Of a stretch of 30,921 nucleotides of DNA, positions 7,632 through 14,365 are shown piece after piece. The stretch is from JBDRNE01 sp043812935 (lineage in GTDB: Bacteria > Omnitrophota > Gorgyraeia > Tantalellales > Tantalellaceae). A program made the position numbers and the translations under genes. How positions within the stretch are numbered: position 1 is the first letter of the stretch; every line of letters starts with the position of its first letter. The stretch is from positions 1 to 30,921 of the forward strand of contig JBDRLO010000071.1 in NCBI GenBank assembly GCA_043812935.1. The letters run 5' to 3'. The notes below the pieces were generated by a model. That model was not told where the DNA came from and did not search any database. It worked only from the letters and a program-made list of their open reading frames with translations.

Positions 7632-7650
7632 AAATTTAAGGAGAAAAGTT

Positions 7651-8142
7651 ATGTCAAAATTTGTTGTTGCGGCTTTAGTTGAAAACAAATTTGGTGTTTT
7701 AGCCAGAGTTGCGGGACTTTTTAGCGCTAGAGGCTTTAATATTGATTCTTTGGCTGTAGGTGAAACTGAAGATCCTGATGTTTCACGTATGACTATAGTT
7801 GTTGAAGCAGACGAGAAAATTTTTGAGCAGGTAAAAAAACAACTTAACAAACTGATAGAAGTAATCAAAGTGCAGGATCTTACAGGCGGAGAGTATGTTG
7901 ACCGGGAATTAATACTTATCAAAATTAAAGCTGAGAATACCAAAGTGCGGGAGAAAATAGTGCAGGTTGTGGATTCAACCAGCGCGGAAATAATTGATAT
8001 CGGAAAAAAATTTCTTACAGTAGAAGAATCCGGAGACGAACATAAAATCAAAACTCTGATTGAGCTTTTGCGGCCTTACGGTATTCTTGAAATTGTCAGA
8101 ACGGGTAAAATAGCTGTTAAATCAAATAAGGAGGAAATGTAA
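7651..8142 (+). CDS. ilvN: Acetolactate synthase, small (regulatory) subunit
   Basis: IlvN binds the catalytic subunit, raises its activity and confers feedback inhibition by valine through its ACT domain. The ACT fold covers residues 1-75 with VENKFGVLARVAGLFSARGF, the ligand-binding loop, followed by NIDSLAVGETED and the C-terminal IlvN domain starting around RELILIKIKA. The ATG at 7651 has AAGGAG (7638-7643) at good spacing; the frame is open upstream into the repeat array, but that extension is not expected to be translated. The length of 163 residues is standard. Its stop TAA overlaps the ATG of ilvC by one base, so the two are translationally coupled. Confidence 0.96.
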   Translation: MSKFVVAALVENKFGVLARVAGLFSARGFNIDSLAVGETEDPDVSRMTIVVEADEKIFEQVKKQLNKLIEVIKVQDLTGGEYVDRELILIKIKAENTKVREKIVQVVDSTSAEIIDIGKKFLTVEESGDEHKIKTLIELLRPYGILEIVRTGKIAVKSNKEEM

Positions 8143-9131
8143 TGGCAAAAATGTATTATGATAATGATGCGGATTTAAACGTGATAAAAGGACTTAAAGT
8201 CGCGATAATTGGTTATGGAATACAAGGCCGCGGGCAAGCTTTGAATCTACGTGATAGCGGTATTGAAGTTTTAGTTAGCGAGCTGGAAGGAACTCCAAAC
8301 CATGGCCAGGCGAAAAAAGACGGATTTGAAGTATTTTCAGCGGCTGATGCGGCGAAGGCCGCTGATATTATACAAATTTTAACACAAGATCATGTGCAGG
8401 GCGCGGTATATAAAAATGCCATAGAAGCGAATTTAAAAGAAGGAGACGCGCTTGTTTTTTCACATGGTTTTAATATTCATTTTAAACAAATAGTACCTCC
8501 GAAAAACGTGGACGTTTTTATGGTTGCCCCAAAAGGCCCCGGAGCTTTAGTCCGTGAAATGTATGAACAAGGTAAAGGCGTTCCTTGTCTTATAGCGGTA
8601 TACCAGGATTTTAGCGGGAAAGCCAGAGATAAAGCTCTTGCTTATGCTAAAGGGCTAGGCGGAACAAGAGCCGGTGTTATAGAAACCACGTTTAAAGAGG
8701 AAACAGAGACTGATCTTTTCGGAGAACAGGCCGTACTTTGCGGAGGTGCGTCAGAACTTATAAAAGCCGGGTTTGATACACTTGTGGATGCGGGATATCA
8801 ACCGGAAATAGCTTATTTTGAATGTCTCCATGAACTTAAGCTTATTACGGATCTTATTTATAAATATGGTATCTCCGGGATGCGTAAAAGGGTTTCCGAT
8901 ACAGCAGAATATGGGGATATAACAAGAGGTAAAAGAATTATTGATCAGCATACGCGTGAAGAAATGAAAAAAATTCTTAGTGAGATTCAGTCAGGCAGTT
9001 TTGCCGATGAGTGGATTAAGGAAAATGAGAACGGCCGTCCGAATTACAATAAAATAACGCAGGAAGAAACCGGACATAAAATAGAAAAAGTAGGAACTGA
9101 ACTTCGCGGTATGATGCCGTGGATGGAATAG
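8142..9131 (+). CDS. ilvC: Ketol-acid reductoisomerase, class I (possibly NADH-preferring)
   Basis: IlvC isomerises and reduces acetolactate to 2,3-dihydroxyisovalerate with Mg and a nicotinamide cofactor. The Rossmann motif is GYGIQGRG (residues 24-31). The Mg/substrate residues are present: SHGFN, the D and E of TDLFGEQAVLCGG, and FECLHELKLITD. At 329 residues it is the short class I form. The loop after strand beta-2 reads SELEGTPNHG (46-55), where NADPH enzymes usually have a pattern like GLREGSKS; the phosphate-binding Arg is replaced by Leu, a Ser by Asn and a Glu is added. This suggests NADH use, which is inference. The start is fixed by AAGGAGG at 8128-8133 and the one-base overlap with ilvN. 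Confidence 0.96.
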   Translation: MAKMYYDNDADLNVIKGLKVAIIGYGIQGRGQALNLRDSGIEVLVSELEGTPNHGQAKKDGFEVFSAADAAKAADIIQILTQDHVQGAVYKNAIEANLKEGDALVFSHGFNIHFKQIVPPKNVDVFMVAPKGPGALVREMYEQGKGVPCLIAVYQDFSGKARDKALAYAKGLGGTRAGVIETTFKEETETDLFGEQAVLCGGASELIKAGFDTLVDAGYQPEIAYFECLHELKLITDLIYKYGISGMRKRVSDTAEYGDITRGKRIIDQHTREEMKKILSEIQSGSFADEWIKENENGRPNYNKITQEETGHKIEKVGTELRGMMPWME

Positions 9132-9140
9132 AAGACACAA

Positions 9141-9192
9141 GGGGTCAGACTTCGAAAATCGAAAATAGGATCTATTTTCGAAGTCTGACCCC
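9141..9192. repeat. GGGGTCAGACTT inverted repeat between ilvC and leuA
   Basis: The arm GGGGTCAGACTTCGAAAAT (9141-9159) is the exact reverse complement of 9174-9192, with a 14-base middle that contains a second CGAAAATAG/CTATTTTCG pairing. The element fills nearly the whole ilvC-leuA gap, ending four bases before the leuA ribosome binding site. There is no T-tract, so it is not a simple terminator. It looks like a mobile REP-type sequence or a repeat of similar nature; no transposase is in the window. Confidence 0.85.
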
Positions 9193-9208
9193 AATAAAAG
9201 GGAAAATC

Positions 9209-10735
9209 ATGGGAAAAGATAGACTTATTATTTTTGATACAACTTTAAGAGATGGCGAGCAGACTCCCGGAGCCAGCCTTACGGCAAATGAGAAACTTAA
9301 AATAGCTTTCCAGCTTGAAAAACTGGGTGTTGATGTTATTGAAGCCGGGTTTCCCCGTACAAGCCCGGGCGATTTGGAAGCTGTAAAAACCGTTAGTAAA
9401 CATATTAAGGGCGCGGTAATTTGCGGATTGGCAAGAGCTACCAAAAAAGATATTGATGATGCGTATGAAGCTCTTAAAAAAGCGCGGCAGGGAAGAGTTC
9501 ATGTTTTTCTTGCGACTTCTGCCATACATCGAAAATATAAACTTCGCAAAGCAAAAGATGAAATTTTGAATACTTCAATCGAAGCGGTAAAATACGCGCG
9601 GAAAAAATTTTCCGATGTAGAATTTTCTCCGGAAGACGCTTCCCGTACAGAACCGGACTTTTTATCTCAAGTTGTGGAAGCTGTAATAAAAGCGGGAGCA
9701 AAAACCGTGAATATCCCTGATACAGTCGGGTATTCAGTGCCGGAAGAGTTTGGTGCCGTGATAAAAGGATTGAAAAATTCAGTGCCGAATATTAATAAAG
9801 CTGTAATAAGCGTCCATTGCCATAACGATTTGGGGCTTGGTGTGAGCAATTCTTTGGCGGCAGTTTTAAATGGAGCAAGGCAGGTGGAATGTACTATTAA
9901 CGGTCTTGGTGAAAGAGCCGGAAACGCTTCATTAGAAGAGATAGTTATGGCGCTTAAAATGCGTAAAGATATCTTTGGTGACATTATGACAAACATAAAA
10001 ACCAAACAGCTTTATAAGACAAGCCGGCTTGTTAGCAGATTAACCGGGATTACTGTTCAGCCGAACAAAGCTATTATAGGAGAAAACGCGTTTAGCCATG
10101 AGTCGGGTATTCATCAGGACGGTGTTTTAAAGCGGCGTGATACATATGAAATTATCCGTCCGCAGGATGTCGGATTTGAGGGAAGTAAACTTGTTCTGGG
10201 AAAGCTTTCAGGCAGGCATGCTTTTTCAGAACGTTTGAAGAATCTAGGGTATATGCTTTCAGACAACGAACTTGATCAGGCGTTTATGAGATTTAAAGTG
10301 CTGGCTGACAAGAAGAGTAAAATATTTGATGAAGATCTTGCTGTAATTGTTGAAGACGAGCTTTCAATGGTGCAGGAAGAATACAAGCTTATTAATTTTC
10401 AGGTAACAAGCGGAAACACGATAAACCCGTTGGCAAATGTTGAATTGAAGAAAAAGAAGGATATGTTAAGCGCTAGTTCAACCGGTGATGGCCCCATAGA
10501 CGCGTGTTTCAAGACAATTGATAAAGCCATCGGCCTTAAGGGGAAGCTTGTTGATTATAAAGTTAGCGCCGTTACAAGCGGTAAAGATGCGTTAGGTGAA
10601 GCCAGTGTGAAGGTCGCGTTCGGAAATGAAGTTGTGACAGGCAGAGCTTCAAGTACGGATGTGATTGAGGCAAGTGTTCTGGCTTATGTGAATGCCGTTA
10701 ACCGGTTCAGCTTGAGACAGAGAAAACGCCCGTAG
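9209..10735 (+). CDS. leuA: 2-isopropylmalate synthase
   Basis: LeuA condenses acetyl-CoA with 2-ketoisovalerate, the first step specific to leucine. The TIM-barrel start FDTTLRDGEQTPGASLT (R14, D15) and the metal ligands in SVHCHNDLGLG (H203, H205) are present, as is NGLGERAGNASLEE. The linker contains HESGIHQDGVLK and LGKLSGRHAF, and residues about 380-508 form the LeuA dimerisation/regulatory domain that binds leucine. At 508 residues it matches the long form. The frame is open back to 9119 inside ilvC, but AAAAGGG (9196-9202) six bases before ATG 9209 sets the start. Citramalate synthase is the main alternative; motif spacing favours LeuA. Its stop TAG is the TAG of a TAGGG repeat. Confidence 0.93.
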   Translation: MGKDRLIIFDTTLRDGEQTPGASLTANEKLKIAFQLEKLGVDVIEAGFPRTSPGDLEAVKTVSKHIKGAVICGLARATKKDIDDAYEALKKARQGRVHVFLATSAIHRKYKLRKAKDEILNTSIEAVKYARKKFSDVEFSPEDASRTEPDFLSQVVEAVIKAGAKTVNIPDTVGYSVPEEFGAVIKGLKNSVPNINKAVISVHCHNDLGLGVSNSLAAVLNGARQVECTINGLGERAGNASLEEIVMALKMRKDIFGDIMTNIKTKQLYKTSRLVSRLTGITVQPNKAIIGENAFSHESGIHQDGVLKRRDTYEIIRPQDVGFEGSKLVLGKLSGRHAFSERLKNLGYMLSDNELDQAFMRFKVLADKKSKIFDEDLAVIVEDELSMVQEEYKLINFQVTSGNTINPLANVELKKKKDMLSASSTGDGPIDACFKTIDKAIGLKGKLVDYKVSAVTSGKDALGEASVKVAFGNEVVTGRASSTDVIEASVLAYVNAVNRFSLRQRKRP

Positions 10736-10753
10736 GGAAGAGGTCTACCTCTT
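10732..10753. repeat. TAGGG-type palindromic repeat, copy 3 (variant arms)
   Basis: GTAGGG is followed by AAGAGG (10738-10743), loop TCTA and CCTCTT (10748-10753). The TAG at 10733-10735 is the stop codon of leuA. The arms differ from the other copies, but the GTAGGG edge and the palindrome just behind it are the same arrangement. GCGTTGCGTTTA follows, resembling the GTAACG arrays. There is no T-run, so it is not read as a terminator. Confidence 0.5.
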
Positions 10754-10778
10754 GCGTTGCGTTTAACAAAATTTTATT

Positions 10779-11711
10779 ATGACGCAAAATTCAAAAAACA
10801 AAAAATTGTATGGGCTTTTAGGAAGAAATATAAGTTATTCTTTATCCCCTGCCATGCATAATGCCGCGTTTAAACATTTCAATATTCCTGCTGAATACGT
10901 AATTTTTGATAAAGAACCTGACGAATTAAAAACATTTTTTGAAACAGAAGTTTTAACCGGTAAAGTCAGTGGACTCAATGTTACCCAGCCGTATAAATTA
11001 GATGTTAAAAAAATGTTGGAAGAAGATTTTTCTAAAAGCTCGGATGGATTTGAAGCTTTGGCAAAAATGACAGGAGCTGTTAATACCATAACGATAAATA
11101 ATGGAAGGCTTAAAGGTTATAATACGGATGCTCCTGGCTTTATTACATCTATAAGCGTAGATGCGGGATATGGTTCACGGCAAGGAGATGAGAACGTTTT
11201 TGTAGCAGGCGCTGGGGGAGGGAGTCACGCGGTATGTTTTATTTTGGCTTTTCAGCCGAGAAAACCCAAGAATATTTACGTATATGATCCAGAAAAAGTC
11301 AAAACAGATACTTTAAAAACGAACTTTGAAAATGCGGGAAATGTGTTTCCTGAAGAGATTCCTGATATATTGCATATTATTGCGCAAGCTGAGCGAGAAA
11401 ATATAGTCAAGAGTTGTGATTTAATTGTAAATACTACGCCGCTTGGGACACATGAAGGTGACCCCATGCCGATTCCCTCGGAATGGTTAAAGCCAGGCAT
11501 GACGGTATATGATCTGGTTTATGCCAGGGAAACAGAACTTGTTAAAGCGGCAAAAGTGAAAGGGCTTAAAGCGTCCGGCGGGCTTGGTATGTTAGTGGCG
11601 CAGGGTGCGCATGCGTTTACTCTTTGGACGGAATCACGTTATGAATTACATGAAGTAATCGAAGTTATGAAAGAGGCGGCTCTCAAAGGACTCGCAAAAC
11701 GAAAGGCCTAA
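10779..11711 (+). CDS. aroE: Shikimate dehydrogenase
   Basis: AroE reduces 3-dehydroshikimate to shikimate with NADPH, the fourth step of the shikimate pathway. The N-terminal substrate domain has GRNISYSLSPAMHN (shikimate-binding serines) and GLNVTQPYK with the catalytic lysine K73; GYNTDAPGF gives the catalytic aspartate D117. The Rossmann part starts at VFVAGAGGGSHAV, followed by DLIVNTTPLGT and VYDLVYA, and ends in GLGMLVAQGAHAF. At 310 residues it is 20-40 longer than typical, with an extra stretch between the nucleotide loop and VNTTPLGT. The ATG at 10779 has no clear ribosome binding site. It abuts the prepilin peptidase gene with no spacer. Confidence 0.94.
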   Translation: MTQNSKNKKLYGLLGRNISYSLSPAMHNAAFKHFNIPAEYVIFDKEPDELKTFFETEVLTGKVSGLNVTQPYKLDVKKMLEEDFSKSSDGFEALAKMTGAVNTITINNGRLKGYNTDAPGFITSISVDAGYGSRQGDENVFVAGAGGGSHAVCFILAFQPRKPKNIYVYDPEKVKTDTLKTNFENAGNVFPEEIPDILHIIAQAERENIVKSCDLIVNTTPLGTHEGDPMPIPSEWLKPGMTVYDLVYARETELVKAAKVKGLKASGGLGMLVAQGAHAFTLWTESRYELHEVIEVMKEAALKGLAKRKA

Positions 11712-12479
11712 ATGGAAAACCTTATTGTTTTTATTTTTGGCGCGATTATTGGCAGTTTTTTAAACGTGTGTATTTACAGGTTACCTTTAGGGAAATCCAT
11801 TGTCCGGCCGCGTTCTTTTTGCCCGCATTGCGAGCATCCGATTAAATGGTTTGATAATGTTCCTTTGGTCAGTTTTTTGATTTTGCTAGGCAAATGCCGT
11901 TATTGTAAGAATCCTATACCAGTGAGGTATTTTTTTGTTGAATTAATAACCGCGCTTAGTGGTGTAGCTTTATTGTTTTATTTTTCGGTTAGCGCGTCTT
12001 TTTTTATATATTGGTTCTTGATATGCGCTCTTATTACGATAACTTTCATTGATATTGAGCATCAGGAGATTCCGGATGTTATAAGCCTTCCCGGGATTTT
12101 TATCGGGTTTGTTCTTATGACGGTTTTTAAACTTGACGGTTCCGCGACGCATCTGAAATCTTGTTTAAATTCAGCCATAGGAGTTCTTGCCGGCGGTGGA
12201 AGTATGTTTCTTTTAGGTGCTTTGGGTGAATTGATTTTCAGGAAAGAAGCGCTTGGCGGCGGAGATGTGAAATTAATGGCTATGATAGGCGCGTTCTTAG
12301 GATGGAAACTTGTTATTTTAACGTTTTTTTTAGCGCCTGTAATGGGATCTGTTGTTGGTATTTTTATGAAAATCCGGTTTCGCAGAGAAATAATTCCTTA
12401 TGGGCCGTATCTTTCAATAGGGGCAGTAATAAGTTTACTTTATGGAGATAAAATATTGCGTTATTTGTTTTTAATGTAA
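11712..12479 (+). CDS. Prepilin peptidase (PilD/GspO type leader peptidase/methyltransferase)
   Basis: This inner-membrane aspartic protease cleaves the leader of type IV prepilins and pseudopilins and usually also N-methylates the new N-terminus. The N-terminal domain (FGAIIGSFLNVCIYRLP) has the two CxxC pairs C37/C40 and C62/C65 that bind zinc in bifunctional PilD enzymes. The catalytic aspartates are D114 in FIDIEHQEIPD and D185 in GGGDVKLMAMIG. About seven to eight hydrophobic segments are visible across 255 residues, the normal size. Its ATG follows the aroE stop directly, implying coupling. No pilin or secretion genes lie in the window, so its substrates are encoded elsewhere. Confidence 0.95.
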   Translation: MENLIVFIFGAIIGSFLNVCIYRLPLGKSIVRPRSFCPHCEHPIKWFDNVPLVSFLILLGKCRYCKNPIPVRYFFVELITALSGVALLFYFSVSASFFIYWFLICALITITFIDIEHQEIPDVISLPGIFIGFVLMTVFKLDGSATHLKSCLNSAIGVLAGGGSMFLLGALGELIFRKEALGGGDVKLMAMIGAFLGWKLVILTFFLAPVMGSVVGIFMKIRFRREIIPYGPYLSIGAVISLLYGDKILRYLFLM

Positions 12480-12549
12480 ATAAAAATAATTTGTTCAGTG
12501 TATTTACGGAATTAAAGCGAGTAATCAGACAAAGTAGAGGGGGATTATA

Positions 12550-13701
12550 ATGTTAAGATATATGACCGCGGGAGAATCTCACGGTAAATCTTTAATAGCT
12601 CTTATTGATGGCGTGCCGGCCGGACTTGTTGTTGATAAAAAAGCCGTAAAGTTTATATGGGATGAACTGTATAAAAGGATGTGTGGTTACGGCAGAGGCG
12701 CGCGTATGGCAATAGAAACTGATTGCGGAAAGAATGTGGAGATATTGTCCGGTATCCGTAAAGGTATAACTATCGGTAGTCCTATGGCCATACAAATTAT
12801 TAATAACGATTTTAAAATTGATGATTTACCGGATGTTAAATGTCCGCGGCCGGGACACGCGGATTTAGCAGGCATGCAGAAATATCACCTTAAAGATGCC
12901 AGGGATGTTCTTGAACGCGCTAGCGCGCGTGAAACTGCCGCCCGGGTAGCTGCGGGAGCGGTTATTAAATTGTTTTTGAGAGAGTTTGGTATAAAAATTT
13001 TAAGTCATGTAACCATGATAGGGAAAGTTAAGGCGAGTACAGAACATCTCTCGTTTGATGAAATAGCCGGCCTTACCGATGCTGCTGAATCTCCATTACG
13101 ATGCGCGGATAAAAACGCTGAGAAAAAAATGTGTAAAGAGATTGATGCAGCAAAAAAGCAGGGAGATACTCTTGGCGGTTCTTTTGATGTTATCGCTGTC
13201 GGAGTCCCTCCGGGGCTTGGCAGTTACACCCAATGGGATAAAAGGTTAGACGCGGAGTTGGCGCGTTTAATTGTGTCGATTCCCGCGGTAAAAGCTGTTT
13301 CAATAGGTGAAGGTATTGAGTGTGCTGCTAAAAGCGGGTCAAAGACGCATGATGCGATTGGATATGATAGGAACGGAAAAATGTTTAACAGAGTAACTAA
13401 TAATGCCGGCGGGATTGAAGGCGGTATGACGAATGGTATGCCCGTTAGAATTACCGGGTTTATGAAGCCCATAGCAACTTTAAAAAATTCGCTGAAGTCA
13501 GTTAATATTGACACGAAAAAGGAATCCAGGGCCGCAACTGAAAGGTCGGATGTTACGGCTGTTGCAGCTTGCGGGGTAGTGGCGGAATCCATGACGGCGT
13601 TTGGAATAGGCGCGGCCTTTTTAGATAAATTCGGCGGAGATTCAATGACAGAGATTTGCCGTAATTACAACGCATATATTAAACAGTTAAAGGAAATGTA
13701 A
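12550..13701 (+). CDS. aroC: Chorismate synthase
   Basis: AroC converts 5-enolpyruvylshikimate-3-phosphate to chorismate using reduced FMN, the last shared step of aromatic synthesis. The signatures are in order: AGESHGKSLIALIDGVPAG at the N-terminus, GYGRGARM, RPGHADLAGMQKY, ASARETAARVAAGA, then NNAGGIEGGMTNGMP and ERSDVTAVAACGVVAE near the C-terminus. The 383-residue length is at the usual long-form size. The ATG follows AGAGGGGG with about seven bases of spacing. It is 70 bases after the prepilin peptidase gene. The flavin reductase partner cannot be identified from the window. Confidence 0.97.
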   Translation: MLRYMTAGESHGKSLIALIDGVPAGLVVDKKAVKFIWDELYKRMCGYGRGARMAIETDCGKNVEILSGIRKGITIGSPMAIQIINNDFKIDDLPDVKCPRPGHADLAGMQKYHLKDARDVLERASARETAARVAAGAVIKLFLREFGIKILSHVTMIGKVKASTEHLSFDEIAGLTDAAESPLRCADKNAEKKMCKEIDAAKKQGDTLGGSFDVIAVGVPPGLGSYTQWDKRLDAELARLIVSIPAVKAVSIGEGIECAAKSGSKTHDAIGYDRNGKMFNRVTNNAGGIEGGMTNGMPVRITGFMKPIATLKNSLKSVNIDTKKESRAATERSDVTAVAACGVVAESMTAFGIGAAFLDKFGGDSMTEICRNYNAYIKQLKEM

Positions 13702-13772
13702 AACATTTTAAATGTGCTGCATGAAACATATTTCAGAAGATCTCTTCTTTTGTTAGGAGGGGCGGATAATAT

Positions 13773-13809
13773 ATGTGTAACGTGTGGCGTAAAAAGTGTA
13801 ACGCAAATA
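13773..13809. repeat. ACGTG/GTAACG repeat array, aroC-aroK copy
   Basis: ATGTGTAACGTGTGGCGTAA and AAGTGTAACGCAAAT form a short degenerate array immediately in front of the aroK ATG at 13812. A strong AGGAGGGG ribosome binding site (13755-13762) lies before the array and not after it. The 3' half matches the ilvB-ilvN copy at 7621-7635 almost exactly. Confidence 0.6.
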
Positions 13810-13811
13810 TT

Positions 13812-14330
13812 ATGAAAAATATTGTTCTTGTAGGGTTTATGGGTACGGGAAAAACGATTGTTTCTAAAGCGCTGGCGGAGCGTTTAAAAAAGACGCGGGT
13901 TGATCTGGATGAATTGATTGAACTTCAGGAAGGTAAAAAGATCAGCGATATTTTTAAAGATCACGGCGAAGCATATTTCAGAATAATAGAAAAAAAACTG
14001 GTTAAGGAAATATCCGGCAAATCAGACCAAATAGTAGATGCCGGCGGCGGTGTAGTTCTGGATCATGAAAATATGCTGAACCTAAAAAATAACGGGTTTG
14101 TGATCTGCCTGTGGACTGATCCAAAAGTGATTTATGAAAGGACAAAAAAATATGCGCATAGGCCGCTTTTAAATGTAGAGAACCCTATGAAAAAAATCGA
14201 AGAACTATTAGAACACAGGCGTCCGTTTTATGAAAAAGCTGATTTTCATATTGATACGACAAATTTAGATTTGGATGCAGTAATAAAAAAGATCGAGTTG
14301 ATTGTAGCTGATAAAAATCCGAAGGGGTAG
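13812..14330 (+). CDS. aroK: Shikimate kinase
   Basis: AroK phosphorylates shikimate at the 3-hydroxyl with ATP. The Walker A motif GFMGTGKT is at residues 8-15, DLDELIE supplies the shikimate/Mg aspartates, FRIIEKKLVKE carries the conserved substrate-binding arginine, DAGGGVV is the Walker-B-like glycine loop and RPLL marks the lid. The 172-residue length is normal. Two starts are possible: ATG 13812, giving the standard family N-terminus MKNIVLVGFMG, but lacking a nearby ribosome binding site; or ATG 13773, ten bases after AGGAGGGG, adding 13 residues (MCNVWRKKCNANI) encoded by the repeat array. I report the family-like start, but the upstream one may be the one used. aroE and aroC are in the same cluster. 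Confidence 0.93.
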   Translation: MKNIVLVGFMGTGKTIVSKALAERLKKTRVDLDELIELQEGKKISDIFKDHGEAYFRIIEKKLVKEISGKSDQIVDAGGGVVLDHENMLNLKNNGFVICLWTDPKVIYERTKKYAHRPLLNVENPMKKIEELLEHRRPFYEKADFHIDTTNLDLDAVIKKIELIVADKNPKG

Positions 14331-14365
14331 GAAGGCTGTAACGCAAAAACGAAAGTGAGGGTTCG

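Noticed and set aside
9119..9208. Extended LeuA start overlapping ilvC
   Set aside because: It would translate the inverted repeat; the ribosome binding site at 9196-9202 fits ATG 9209.
10738..10753. Hairpin after leuA as a rho-independent terminator
   Set aside because: The six-pair stem is not followed by a run of T, and aroE continues in the same direction within 43 bases.
13735..13751. AGAAG/CTTCT hairpin plus T-run after aroC as a terminator
   Set aside because: The stem is only five pairs and AT-rich, the T-run is short, and a ribosome binding site follows at once.
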